Counted from the stretch's first letter, positions 18,849 to 30,239 are shown. The stretch: DNA of 64,000 nt from Tremella fuciformis (GCA_032768795.1 CP136498.1:124001-188000), one strand, 5' to 3'. The notes: a model not told the origin generated them from the sequence alone. Numbers and translations are program-made.

Positions 18849-21800
18849 TCAATCTGATCTTTGCTGAACTCCAAGTAGATCCCTCAACCTGTTGAATACC
18901 TCTGCTGGGAGCGCCTTGGTGAGGAGATCCGCCATGTTCTCAGCTGATGGGACATGTGACAGAGTCACTGTGTTGTCCTCCACCTTCTCCCTGACAAACT
19001 TGTGTCTCATGTCAATGTGCTTGGACTTGTCATGGTTGACTGGGTTCTTTGACAAGGCAATTGCTCCATTGTTGTCGTTTAGAATTGGCAGGGGCTCCTC
19101 CAGACCAAGCTGAAGATCACTGAGAAGTTGCCTGAGCCAAATGGCTTGCCTGGTCGCTTCAGAAGAGGCCATGAGCTCTGCTTCTGTGGTAGAAAGCGCC
19201 ACTGTATTTTGCCGTCGACTTTTCCAGGCCACAATTCCACCATAGACCTTGAAGATATAGCCTGTAGTCGATCTTCTTGTGTCTAGATCGCCTCCCCAGT
19301 CTGCATCTGCATAGCCTAGGGCAATTCTGGTTGAATTCTCTTTGTTGAAGGTCAAACAAAGGTCTGTGGTGCCTCTGATGTACCGAAGTAGATGTTTGGC
19401 CGCTTTCCAGTGCTCTGTGTTGTATTTGGATATGTATCTTGATAGCAGAGAAGCTGGAAAAGCGAGATCCGGTCTTGTAATTGTTGAGGCATAAAGAATG
19501 GCTCCCACTGCTTGGGCATATGGGTAATGCTTTGCCTCTTCAAACTCGGTATCTGTGGCTGGAACAGGGCGAAAACTGGCAGGCAGAGGAGTTCTGGCTG
19601 GGTTGCAGTCACTCATACCAAACCGGTCCAAAATTGACTCCAAATAATGTTCTTGACTCATAAACAGCTTGTTCTGTGTCCGATCTCGATGAATATTGAA
19701 GCCTAGGAAATAGGAAACCGGCCCTGAGTCCTTGCACTCAAATTCTGAGTTGAGAGCGATTTTGAAAGCGTCCAAATACTTTCTGTTGTTGCAAGCAATC
19801 AACTGATCATCCACATGAACTGAGAGCATGAGGAAATTGCCATTTTCGAATTTGTAGTAAAGGCAGGGGTCTGCAGAGGTTGGTTTGAGGCCTTGAGACC
19901 GAAGCCAATTGTCCAGAGCTTTGTTGAAGCATCTAGGAGACTGCTTGAGACCATAAAGCGATTTTCTGAGTCGCAAAACTTTGCCCGCAGGAATGTTGGA
20001 GCCTTCTGGTGGTTCCATATATATTTCCTCTTCCAAATCGCCATTGAGGAAGGCTGCAATGATGTCTACTTGGTCACACTCCATGTTGAAGTGATTGACC
20101 AAGGCCAGGAAGACTCTGATGGTGTCCTTGTGCGCAACAGAGGCAAATAACTCGTTGAAATCGAGTCCTTCAATTTGTGAATAGCCCTTGGCAACAAATC
20201 TGGCCTTGTAGGTTGAAGGTTTACCGGTTTCACCATCGATCTTTCTGGTGTAGACCCATTTTCCTTTGAGGACTCTTTGATTTGAGCGATCCACAACCGC
20301 CCAAACTCGATATTTGTCCATTTTGGCAAGCTCAGAATCCATGCTGGATTTCCAGTGCTCCCACTCGCCAGAATTGCGCGCTTGCAAATATGTTTGAGGT
20401 ATATTTGTTGCGAGCATAGCACAGGCAACATTTGCATCTTGAATCTCGTTCTCAAATTCCTCATCATCTCGCAAATTCAGCTCATCTGATGAGTCTGAGT
20501 CGCTTGAATTATCGCCATTATGCCCCCCTTGCTGCGGTATCGGTGGTGCAGCAGAAGCGCGGCGTTCTGCAGCAATTTGGCGATGATGATCTCTTTCAAT
20601 GATATTTGGAATTTGTAAATTTTGATTGACGACTTTTTGCTCATTTGCCAAATTCCGAAAGAACCGTTCAATCTGGGGCATTCCGGTTTTTACAGGTGAT
20701 AGGGGCATGTATGAAGCATCATTCTGCAAAAGAACAGATTTGTCGGGCTCGATTTGAGGCCGTGACCCTTTAGGTTCCAATTCCGGAATTTCAATTTGCT
20801 CAGAATTGAATTCTGTGTTTGCAAAGATAACATCCCGGCTGATGGTGATGCTGCCGGACTGTTTTGAATATATCCGGTAATTGTTGGTGGCCTCCTGATA
20901 CCCCACAAGGATGCCCTCTTGATATCTTGGTGCCAGCTTGTTTTTCTCTGTATGATTTCGGAAAAATGCTTTGCAGCCAAATGGTTGAAGGTGTGTAATT
21001 TGGCAATTTCGATTTTGCCACTTGTCTTCGGGTATTTCCTGCTTTGGCCCACAGGGTGTGCGATTTCGAGTGTAGGCTATATAATTTGCCGCTTCAGCCC
21101 ATAGATTCTGAGGCAATCCGGAATGAACAAGGACTGTTCTCACTCCATTGAGGATTGTGAGGTGCAATCTTTCAACTCGCCCATTTTGAGTGTGCGCATC
21201 TGGTGGGACCTGAATATGCTGAATTCCGTGATTCCTCATGAATTGTTTCCACTCATTTGAGGAGAATTCACCACCATTGTCGGATCTGATTGTTTTGACC
21301 TTTGTAGACAATTGCCTTTCAACTAAAGCGATATATTGCTGAATCGCCTCAAATGCTCCTGATTTCTGTTTGAGGAAATATAAATGCGATTTCCTTGTGA
21401 AATCATCATAACAAGTGAGGAAATATCGAGCTCCATTAATTGATGGTACTCTGGCAGGGCCCCATAAATCAATGTGGACAATCTCAAGCGGTGTAGATGC
21501 TCTGACATCGCTTGGTAATGATGGAAGTCGGCCGGTTTTGCCTAAAATGCAGCTCTGGCACTGGAATGACTTTGCATCTGAAGCTGAAATTTCGATATTG
21601 CCCATTCTTCCACTCCTGATGACTCTCATGATTGCAGATATGTTCAGATGGCCAAGTCGCTCATGGATGTCTTGGATATCAGCTGTAGAAGCGATATTGG
21701 CTGATGCGCTTGCCTCCTGATATACATACAACCCGGATCGCTTTGGGGCTGTGAGGAGATGATTTCCGGTGTCCATTCTGCAGAGTTGGGCATTTCCGGC

Positions 21801-22542
21801 CGCAAATTTCCATCCCAGGCCTTGTGGAGTTGCAGAGACCGAAATGAGGTTCCGATCAAGCCCAGGAATATATAGACAGCCTGGAAAAGCGATTCCGGCA
21901 ATGTAGAGGGTACCGGTCATGTTGCAAGGCAAATGGGCTGAATTGCCAAACCGGACTTGCATTTTCTGAGCCGGTTTCAGATCCGATAGCATTTGAGCAT
22001 CATTACACATGTGATGTGTTGCTCCAGAATCGATAATAAATTCATAGCGGTCGCATTTTGCATGATAGGCGGATGCGGTCGCTACTGCATTGAAAGCAGA
22101 TGCTGGCCCAATGTCGGTATCGGTCTCAGGGCTGACAGAGGCAATTTCGGCCTTGGGTGGAATTCTTTGTGTCTGCTGGATCCGATTTTGTTGATTATGA
22201 CATTCTGCATTGCTGTGGCCATGAATCCGGTGATGATCGCAGTATTTTGACATATCTCTGGGGCGATTTGGCTTGAATGGAACCGGTCTCCTTGCTGCAG
22301 CAAGAGCTGATGCTGAATCGGAATTTTTCCGCCTCTCATATTCAGCCTGGACTGCCGATTTGACCTCTGAAGAGCTGAGAGGCTGTCGCATCCAGAGATT
22401 CTGCTTTGTAGTTGCATATGACTCAGGGAGAGCAAGAGTCATGCAGAATGCAAGGATTTTATCGGATATAATTTCGCCTGAGCTGTTCAGCTGGGTGTGG
22501 GCGCTCTGTTGGGCTGCTAGGACCGGCATTGGATCTTCTCCA
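18849..22542 (-). pseudogene. N5 gag-pol, residues ~119-1349
   Basis: Open on the minus strand from the N6 insertion (in the codons for IIDGEDPM) to the stop at 18851-18849. It carries knuckle, protease, integrase, RT and RNase H as in N6. With 27956-28316 and one CTCCA removed it totals 4050 coding bases, identical in length to the intact B genes. Only the N6 insertion disables it. Confidence 0.93.
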
Positions 22543-22694
22543 TGTCGGAATTGTGAGCAATCCTGATCTGTGCCACACTGCCACACTGCAACATCGCTTC
22601 TAGCCCTTTCCTATTACATAAGGAAACTCTATAGCGTCGCTTTTCCTGCTCTCTGAGCAGGGAACATGTCTTATGCACTTCATATCATCCGACA
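22543..22694 (+). repeat. 5' LTR of N6 (152 bp, type B)
   Basis: TGTCGGAATTGTGAGCAATCC...TCATCCGACA. The 7-bp terminal inverted repeat TGTCGGA/TCCGACA is perfect. Confidence 0.97.
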
Positions 22695-23746
22695 GGTTAT
22701 GAGCCTGAATCGCATCCGATTCGCCTGCCGACAAGTGACCCAATAGAGCTCGACGCGCTCTTTCACGAGGTACCCTCGGATTTTCGGTAGCTTCAGCGGT
22801 TCACCCGCAATCGCCTTTGCCAAATACTCGGTTTCCGGCTACCCTCCTCCCTACCTACCATCTCTGTCGCTTCACCTACAAGCGCCAGAAGAACACAGCA
22901 CTTTCTCTACAGTGCGAACACACGTCTTACGGCCCCTGAAGAGTCCAGCACTCACAGAAGGCCGGGATAACGGACGTTCACAACTTCAACAATTTCTCGC
23001 GATCTAGCCACCCGATCGATCTCTCCGTTTTACACAGCACCGTCTGTTGTTGGATCCATCGTCACGGTAAAGCACAGCCCGGCAGCTAGTACCGTTCCCG
23101 AGATATCGATTTATCAATTTCGGCAAACTGCAAATTTGGAGTTGAGTCTTCCAACACCAGGAAATCGATTTCTCGCCCATTACTCCACCGATCCGCCTGC
23201 CGTTCCCACACAACATAGGGGCCACTACAGGCTATATTTCAGCACCGGCAGAGCACAATCGGCCGACTTGTTCTCGAGTAATTCCATCATTCCTGAAATC
23301 GGATTTCCGATTTCTCAACATCATTGCTTCTGCCCTATCGCTGGGCGAAATCGCGGCCTGCTGGGCTTGGCAGGTGAAGGCAAACGTCCTGGCCGGTCTA
23401 GGTTACACCGAGGGAGTTCAAGCAAATCCGGACCTGGCTCTGCAGAAATCAAACCTTGGGCCGATTCCCAGGCTTGGTGGAGCACCCAGGAGGTCGTACA
23501 CCGTTCCGGTGGCCGCAGAATCCAGTGAAACCTGGTGGGCAGCCTCTGAGCCTTCTGGCAATTCAAGCTGCTCTCGCTTTCAGCTGAGTCTCTCTGAGAG
23601 TCTCATTCAAACTTTTGCGATTGCAGCTGACACCCGCATATTTAAAATCTCTCCTTTGCACACAATATACTTCGCAACGGCCTCTATCATCCCTATCAAC
23701 AAAACCGAATTTGATCGAGCCGTTCTTGAGAAATAATTTTTTGGAA
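22695..23746 (+). promoter_or_regulatory. N6 primer site and ATG-free leader
   Basis: Starts GGTTATGAGCC. I found no further ATG on the sense strand up to gag at 23747. The gag frame is open upstream to 23615, but without an ATG, so I do not extend the gene. Confidence 0.8.
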
Positions 23747-26700
23747 ATGGAGGAGAGCGAAATCAAAATCAAAGTTGTTACTTTGAAAGGCAGCGATAAT
23801 TATCCTCAATGGGAATCGCATATCGCCACCACCCTCATGGGCAAGGGACTGCTTGCCTGCATCAGAACCGAACCGATTTCGCCAATTTCAGCTGCAGAAC
23901 AGCTCAAATTCGATAAGGCCTTTTCCATCATCTTTCAGTCGCTCTCTGAGACCGTCCAAGCCGCCCTGCCAGCCTCAGTCAAAGACTGGACATCGCCCTC
24001 ACCCAAGGCTCTTTGGGACGAAATTAAGCGGCAGCATTCAGCCTCAACCGGTGCCAGGCAGGCCGCTTTATTCCAATCGCTTGCCAGAGCTTCAATTATC
24101 GATGGAGAAGATCCAATGCCGGTCCTAGCAGCCCAACAGAGCGCCCACACCCAGCTGAACAGCTCAGGCGAAATTATATCCGATAAAATCCTTGCATTCT
24201 GCATGACTCTTGCTCTCCCTGAGTCATATGCAACTACAAAGCAGAATCTCTGGATGCGACAGCCTCTCAGCTCTTCAGAGGTCAAATCGGCAGTCCAGGC
24301 TGAATATGAGAGGCGGAAAAATTCCGATTCAGCATCAGCTCTTGCTGCAGCAAGGAGACCGGTTCCATTCAAGCCAAATCGCCCCAGAGATATGTCAAAA
24401 TACTGCGATCATCACCGGATTCATGGCCACAGCAATGCAGAATGTCATAATCAACAAAATCGGATCCAGCAGACACAAAGAATTCCACCCAAGGCCGAAA
24501 TTGCCTCTGTCAGCCCTGAGACCGATACCGACATTGGGCCAGCATCTGCTTTCAATGCAGTAGCGACCGCATCCGCCTATCATGCAAAATGCGACCGCTA
24601 TGAATTTATTATCGATTCTGGAGCAACACATCACATGTGTAATGATGCTCAAATGCTATCGGATCTGAAACCGGCTCAGAAAATGCAAGTCCGGTTTGGC
24701 AATTCAGCCCATTTGCCTTGCAACATGACCGGTACCCTCTACATTGCCGGAATCGCTTTTCCAGGCTGTCTATATATTCCTGGGCTTGATCGGAACCTCA
24801 TTTCGGTCTCTGCAACTCCACAAGGCCTGGGATGGAAATTTGCGGCCGGAAATGCCCAACTCTGCAGAATGGACACCGGAAATCATCTCCTCACAGCCCC
24901 AAAGCGATCCGGGTTGTATGTATATCAGGAGGCAAGCGCATCAGCCAATATCGCTTCTACAGCTGATATCCAAGACATCCATGAGCGACTTGGCCATCTG
25001 AACATATCTGCAATCATGAGAGTCATCAGGAGTGGAAGAATGGGCAATATCGAAATTTCAGCTTCAGATGCAAAGTCATTCCAGTGCCAGAGCTGCATTT
25101 TAGGCAAAACCGGCCGACTTCCATCATTACCAAGCGATGTCAGAGCATCTACACCGCTTGAGATTGTCCACATTGATTTATGGGGCCCTGCCAGAGTACC
25201 ATCAATTAATGGAGCTCGATATTTCCTCACTTGTTATGATGATTTCACAAGGAAATCGCATTTATATTTCCTCAAACAGAAATCAGGAGCATTTGAGGCG
25301 ATTCAGCAATATATCGCTTTAGTTGAAAGGCAATTGTCTACAAAGGTCAAAACAATCAGATCCGACAATGGTGGTGAATTCTCCTCAAATGAGTGGAAAC
25401 AATTCATGAGGAATCACGGAATTCAGCATATTCAGGTCCCACCAGATGCGCACACTCAAAATGGGCGAGTTGAAAGATTGCACCTCACAATCCTCAATGG
25501 AGTGAGAACAGTCCTTGTTCATTCCGGATTGCCTCAGAATCTATGGGCTGAAGCGGCAAATTATATAGCCTACACTCGAAATCGCACACCCTGTGGGCCA
25601 AAGCAGGAAATACCCGAAGACAAGTGGCAAAATCGAAATTGCCAAATTACACACCTTCAACCATTTGGCTGCAAAGCATTTTTCCGAAATCATACAGAGA
25701 AAAACAAGCTGGCACCAAGATATCAAGAGGGCATCCTTGTGGGGTATCAGGAGGCCACCAACAATTACCGGATATATTCAAAACAGTCCGGCAGCATCAC
25801 CATCAGCCGGGATGTTATCTTTGCAAACACAGAATTCAATTCTGAGCAAATTGAAATTCCGGAATTGGAACCTAAAGGGTCACGGCCTCAAATCGAGCCC
25901 GACAAATCTGTTCTTTTGCAGAATGATGCTTCATACATGCCCCTATCACCTGTAAAAACCGGAATGCCCCAGATTGAACGGTTCTTTCGGAATTTGGCAA
26001 ATGAGCAAAAAGTCGTCAATCAAAATTTACAAATTCCAAATATCATTGAAAGAGATCATCATCGCCAAATTGCTGCAGAACGCCGCGCTTCTGCTGCACC
26101 ACCGATACCGCAGCAAGGGGGGCATAATGGCGATAATTCAAGCGACTCAGACTCATCAGATGAGCTGAATTTGCGAGATGATGAGGAATTTGAGAACGAG
26201 ATTCAAGATGCAAATGTTGCCTGTGCTATGCTCGCAACAAATATACCTCAAACATATTTGCAAGCGCGCAATTCTGGCGAGTGGGAGCACTGGAAATCCA
26301 GCATGGATTCTGAGCTTGCCAAAATGGACAAATATCGAGTTTGGGCGGTTGTGGATCGCTCAAATCAAAGAGTCCTCAAAGGAAAATGGGTCTACACCAG
26401 AAAGATCGATGGTGAAACCGGTAAACCTTCAACCTACAAGGCCAGATTTGTTGCCAAGGGCTATTCACAAATTGAAGGACTCGATTTCAACGAGTTATTT
26501 GCCTCTGTTGCGCACAAGGACACCATCAGAGTCTTCCTGGCCTTGGTCAATCACTTCAACATGGAGTGTGACCAAGTAGACATCATTGCAGCCTTCCTCA
26601 ATGGCGATTTGGAAGAGGAAATATATATGGAACCACCAGAAGGCTCCAACATTCCTGCGGGCAAAGTTTTGCGACTCAGAAAATCGCTTTATGGTCTCAA

Positions 26701-27796
26701 GCAGTCTCCTAGATGCTTCAACAAAGCTCTGGACAATTGGCTTCGGTCTCAAGGCCTCAAACCAACCTCTGCAGACCCCTGCCTTTACTACAAATTCGAA
26801 AATGGCAATTTCCTCATGCTCTCAGTTCATGTGGATGATCAGTTGATTGCTTGCAACAACAGAAAGTATTTGGACGCTTTCAAAATCGCTCTCAACTCAG
26901 AATTTGAGTGCAAGGACTCAGGGCCGGTTTCCTATTTCCTAGGCTTCAATATTCATCGAGATCGGACACAGAACAAGCTGTTTATGAGTCAAGAACATTA
27001 TTTGGAGTCAATTTTGGACCGGTTTGGTATGAGTGACTGCAACCCAGCCAGAACTCCTCTGCCTGCCAGTTTTCGCCCTGTTCCAGCCACAGATACCGAG
27101 TTTGAAGAGGCAAAGCATTACCCATATGCCCAAGCAGTGGGAGCCATTCTTTATGCCTCAACAATTACAAGACCGGATCTCGCTTTTCCAGCTTCTCTGC
27201 TATCAAGATACATATCCAAATACAACACAGAGCACTGGAAAGCGGCCAAACATCTACTTCGGTACATCAGAGGCACCACAGACCTTTGTTTGACCTTCAA
27301 CAAAGAGAATTCAACCAGAATTGCCCTAGGCTATGCAGATGCAGACTGGGGAGGCGATCTAGACACAAGAAGATCGACTACAGGCTATATCTTCAAGGTC
27401 TATGGTGGAATTGTGGCCTGGAAAAGTCGACGGCAAAATACAGTGGCGCTTTCTACCACAGAAGCAGAGCTCATGGCCTCTTCTGAAGCGACCAGGCAAG
27501 CCATTTGGCTCAGGCAACTTCTCAGTGATCTTCAGCTTGGTCTGGAGGAGCCCCTGCCAATTCTAAACGACAACAATGGAGCAATTGCCTTGTCAAAGAA
27601 CCCAGTCAACCATGACAAGTCCAAGCACATTGACATGAGACACAAGTTTGTCAGGGAGAAGGTGGAGGACAACACAGTGACTCTGTCACATGTCCCATCA
27701 GCTGAGAACATGGCGGATCTCCTCACCAAGGCGCTCCCAGCAGAGGTATTCAACAGGTTGAGGGATCTACTTGGAGTTCAGCAAAGATCAGATTGA
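23747..27796 (+). CDS. Gag-Pol polyprotein of copia element N6, intact (1349 aa)
   Basis: A single frame encodes all functions for particle formation, processing, reverse transcription and integration. Domains: Gag 1-215 with LKGSDNYPQW at 13-22; zinc knuckle C220-x2-H223-x4-H228-x4-C233; protease D290-S-G; integrase zinc finger H412-x4-H417 and C447-x2-C450; integrase catalytic D477, D540 and E576 (35 residues between the last two, the usual DD35E spacing); an acidic Ser/Asp/Glu-rich linker ~797-818; RT with LYGLKQ (991-996) and HVDD at 1028-1031; RNase H with D1198, D1200, E1239 and D1275. Order protease-integrase-RT-RNase H defines Ty1/copia. The second knuckle ligand is His instead of Cys, and the RT motif has His where YVDD is usual. 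Start: first ATG after an ATG-free leader; the stop overlaps the polypurine tract. Confidence 0.97.
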   Translation: MEESEIKIKVVTLKGSDNYPQWESHIATTLMGKGLLACIRTEPISPISAAEQLKFDKAFSIIFQSLSETVQAALPASVKDWTSPSPKALWDEIKRQHSASTGARQAALFQSLARASIIDGEDPMPVLAAQQSAHTQLNSSGEIISDKILAFCMTLALPESYATTKQNLWMRQPLSSSEVKSAVQAEYERRKNSDSASALAAARRPVPFKPNRPRDMSKYCDHHRIHGHSNAECHNQQNRIQQTQRIPPKAEIASVSPETDTDIGPASAFNAVATASAYHAKCDRYEFIIDSGATHHMCNDAQMLSDLKPAQKMQVRFGNSAHLPCNMTGTLYIAGIAFPGCLYIPGLDRNLISVSATPQGLGWKFAAGNAQLCRMDTGNHLLTAPKRSGLYVYQEASASANIASTADIQDIHERLGHLNISAIMRVIRSGRMGNIEISASDAKSFQCQSCILGKTGRLPSLPSDVRASTPLEIVHIDLWGPARVPSINGARYFLTCYDDFTRKSHLYFLKQKSGAFEAIQQYIALVERQLSTKVKTIRSDNGGEFSSNEWKQFMRNHGIQHIQVPPDAHTQNGRVERLHLTILNGVRTVLVHSGLPQNLWAEAANYIAYTRNRTPCGPKQEIPEDKWQNRNCQITHLQPFGCKAFFRNHTEKNKLAPRYQEGILVGYQEATNNYRIYSKQSGSITISRDVIFANTEFNSEQIEIPELEPKGSRPQIEPDKSVLLQNDASYMPLSPVKTGMPQIERFFRNLANEQKVVNQNLQIPNIIERDHHRQIAAERRASAAPPIPQQGGHNGDNSSDSDSSDELNLRDDEEFENEIQDANVACAMLATNIPQTYLQARNSGEWEHWKSSMDSELAKMDKYRVWAVVDRSNQRVLKGKWVYTRKIDGETGKPSTYKARFVAKGYSQIEGLDFNELFASVAHKDTIRVFLALVNHFNMECDQVDIIAAFLNGDLEEEIYMEPPEGSNIPAGKVLRLRKSLYGLKQSPRCFNKALDNWLRSQGLKPTSADPCLYYKFENGNFLMLSVHVDDQLIACNNRKYLDAFKIALNSEFECKDSGPVSYFLGFNIHRDRTQNKLFMSQEHYLESILDRFGMSDCNPARTPLPASFRPVPATDTEFEEAKHYPYAQAVGAILYASTITRPDLAFPASLLSRYISKYNTEHWKAAKHLLRYIRGTTDLCLTFNKENSTRIALGYADADWGGDLDTRRSTTGYIFKVYGGIVAWKSRRQNTVALSTTEAELMASSEATRQAIWLRQLLSDLQLGLEEPLPILNDNNGAIALSKNPVNHDKSKHIDMRHKFVREKVEDNTVTLSHVPSAENMADLLTKALPAEVFNRLRDLLGVQQRSD

Positions 27797-27803
27797 GTGG
27801 GAG

Positions 27804-27955
27804 TGTCGGAATTGTGAGCAATCCTGATCTGTGCCACACTGCCACACTGCAACATCGCTTCTAGCCCTTTCCTATTACATAAGGAAACTCTATAGCGTCG
27901 CTTTTCCTGCTCTCTGAGCAGGGAACATGTCTTATGCACTTCATATCATCCGACA
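27804..27955 (+). repeat. 3' LTR of N6 (152 bp, type B)
   Basis: Preceded by TGAGTGGGAG (27794-27803) and followed by CTCCA. No difference from its 5' partner was seen. Confidence 0.97.
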
Positions 27956-28316
27956 CTCCATCGATAATTGAAGCTCTGGCAAGCGATTGGAATAAAGCGG
28001 CCTGCCTGGCACCGGTTGAGGCTGAATGCTGCCGCTTAATTTCGTCCCAAAGAGCCTTGGGTGAGGGCGATGTCCAGTCTTTGACTGAGGCTGGCAGGGC
28101 GGCTTGGACGGTCTCAGAGAGCGACTGAAAGATGATGGAAAAGGCCTTATCGAATTTGAGCTGTTCTGCAGCTGAAATTGGCGAAATCGGTTCGGTTCTG
28201 ATGCAGGCAAGCAGTCCCTTGCCCATGAGGGTGGTGGCGATATGCGATTCCCATTGAGGATAATTATCGCTGCCTTTCAAAGTAACAACTTTGATTTTGA
28301 TTTCGCTCTCCTCCAT
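27956..28316 (-). pseudogene. N5 gag, residues 1-~119
   Basis: Start ATG is the complement of 28316-28314 (MEESEIKIK). The piece covers the N-terminal half of Gag and ends at N6. The upstream frame is open to 28448 but lacks an ATG. Confidence 0.92.
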
Positions 28317-29368
28317 TTCCAAAAAATTATTTCTCAAGAACGGCTCGATCAAATTCGGTTTTGTTGATAGGGATGATAGAGGCCGTTGCGAAGTATATTG
28401 TGTGCAAAGGAGAGATTTTAAATATCCGGGTGTCAGCTGCAATCGCAAAAGTTTGAATGAGACTCTCAGAGAGACTCAGCTGAAAGCGAGAGCAGCTTGA
28501 ATTGCCAGAAGGCTCAGAGGCTGCCCACCAGGTTTCACTGGATTCTGCGGCCACCGGAACGGTGTACGACCTCCTGGGTGCTCCACCAAGCCTGGGAATC
28601 GGCCCAAGGTTTGATTTCTGCAGAGCCAGGTCCGGATTTGCTTGAACTCCCTCGGTGTAACCTAGACCGGCCAGGACGTTTGCCTTCACCTGCCAAGCCC
28701 AGCAGGCCGCGATTTCGCCCAGCGATAGGGCAGAAGCAATGATGTTGAGAAATCGGAAATCCGATTTCAGGAATGATGGAATTACTCGAGAACAAGTCGG
28801 CCGATTGTGCTCTGCCGGTGCTGAAATATAGCCTGTAGTGGCCCCTATGTTGTGTGGGAACGGCAGGCGGATCGGTGGAGTAATGGGCGAGAAATCGATT
28901 TCCTGGTGTTGGAAGACTCAACTCCAAATTTGCAGTTTGCCGAAATTGATAAATCGATATCTCGGGAACGGTACTAGCTGCCGGGCTGTGCTTTACCGTG
29001 ACGATGGATCCAACAACAGACGGTGCTGTGTAAAACGGAGAGATCGATCGGGTGGCTAGATCGCGAGAAATTGTTGAAGTTGTGAACGTCCGTTATCCCG
29101 GCCTTCTGTGAGTGCTGGACTCTTCAGGGGCCGTAAGACGTGTGTTCGCACTGTAGAGAAAGTGCTGTGTTCTTCTGGCGCTTGTAGGTGAAGCGACAGA
29201 GATGGTAGGTAGGGAGGAGGGTAGCCGGAAACCGAGTATTTGGCAAAGGCGATTGCGGGTGAACCGCTGAAGCTACCGAAAATCCGAGGGTACCTCGTGA
29301 AAGAGCGCGTCGAGCTCTATTGGGTCACTTGTCGGCAGGCGAATCGGATGCGATTCAGGCTCATAACC
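28317..29368 (-). promoter_or_regulatory. N5 leader and primer site
   Basis: Reverse complement of the N6 leader, ending with the primer site at 29358-29368. No sense-strand ATG apart from the one in the primer site. Confidence 0.8.
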
Positions 29369-29520
29369 TGTCGGATGATATGAAGTGCATAAGACATGTT
29401 CCCTGCTCAGAGAGCAGGAAAAGCGACGCTATAGAGTTTCCTTATGTAATAGGAAAGGGCTAGAAGCGATGTTGCAGTGTGGCAGTGTGGCACAGATCAG
29501 GATTGCTCACAATTCCGACA
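29369..29520 (-). repeat. 5' LTR of N5 (152 bp, type B)
   Basis: Plus strand TGTCGGATGATATG...AATTCCGACA, followed by CATCT, the right copy of the target duplication. Confidence 0.97.
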
Positions 29521-30087
29521 CATCTGGCAAATGAGCAAAAGCTTGTCAATGTCATTGAAAGAGATCATCATCGCCAAATTGCTGCAGAACGCCGTGCTTC
29601 TGCTCCAGCAATACCGCAGCAAGGGGGGCATAATGGCGATAATTATACCGACTCAGAATCAAGCTCAGGAAGCTCAGATGAGCTGAATTTGCGAGATGAT
29701 GAGGAATTTGAGGGAGCCAACATTGCCTATGCCTTACTTGCAACCAATATACCTCAAACATACTTGCAAGCACGAGATTCCGGCGAGTGGGAGCACTGGA
29801 AAGCCAGCATGGACTCAGAACTTGCAAAGATGGACAAATATCGAGTTTGGGAGGTTGTGGATCGCTCAAATCAAAGAGTCCTCAAAGGCAAATGGGTCTA
29901 CACTCGAAAAATTGATGGTGAAACCGGTCAACCTTCAACCTACAAGGCCAGATTTGTTGCCAAGGGTTATTCCCAGATTGAAGGACTTGATTTCAACGAG
30001 TTATTTGCCTCTGTTGCGCACAAAGACACCATCAGAGTCTTCCTGGCCTTGGTCAACCACTTCAACATGGAGTGTGACCAAGTAGAC
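29521..30087 (+). pseudogene. N4 gag-pol, residues ~747-934 (linker and first part of RT)
   Basis: Resumes N4 after the second CATCT with LANEQKLVNVIERDHH, passes the acidic linker and enters RT (KARFVAKGYSQ), and stops after CDQVD at the N7 insertion. The last five bases TAGAC (30083-30087) are the left duplication of N7. Confidence 0.92.
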
Positions 30088-30239
30088 TGTCGGAATTGTG
30101 AGCAATCCTGATCTGTGCCACACTGCCACACTGCAACATCGCTTCTAGCCCTTTCCTATTACATAAGGAAACTCTATAGCGTCGCTTTTCCTGCTCTCTG
30201 AGCAGGGAACATGTCTTATGCACTTCATATCATCCGACA
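30088..30239 (+). repeat. 5' LTR of N7 (152 bp, type B)
   Basis: Same sequence as other type B LTRs; separated from its 3' partner by about 25 kb of nested insertions. Confidence 0.96.

Larger units (their letters stand above)
22543..27955 (+). mobile_element. Copia element N6 (subfamily B), complete and uninterrupted, 5413 bp
   Basis: Target duplication CTCCA at 22538-22542 and 27956-27960. LTRs 22543-22694 and 27804-27955 appear identical. It lies in opposite sense within gag of N5. It looks competent for transposition: LTRs, primer site, leader, full Gag-Pol ORF and polypurine tract are all present. Confidence 0.98.
18690..29520 (-). mobile_element. Copia element N5 (subfamily B), complete, split by N6
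   Basis: Target duplication CATCT at 18685-18689 and 29521-29525. LTRs at 18690-18841 and 29369-29520 appear identical. N5 segments are 18690-22542 and 27956-29520. It is inserted in opposite sense to N4. Removing N6 and one CTCCA leaves 5413 bp, the same as the complete B copies N6 and N9. Confidence 0.97.

Noticed and set aside
23615..23746. 44-codon N-terminal extension of Gag in B elements (also upstream of 33744, 28316 and 40013)
   Set aside because: The frame is open but has no ATG and is not shared by subfamilies A, C and E. The gag ATG is conserved in all.
27804..27830. LTR start GGAATTGTGAGC resembles the lac operator half-site
   Set aside because: Only 12 bases match, the symmetric half is missing, and the context is a eukaryotic LTR. 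Taken as chance.
18690..29520. Assembly artefact producing an inverted duplication
   Set aside because: Both borders of N5 and N6 show exact 5-bp duplications and the host frames restore to the expected length; an artefact would not create these. Long reads would still be welcome.
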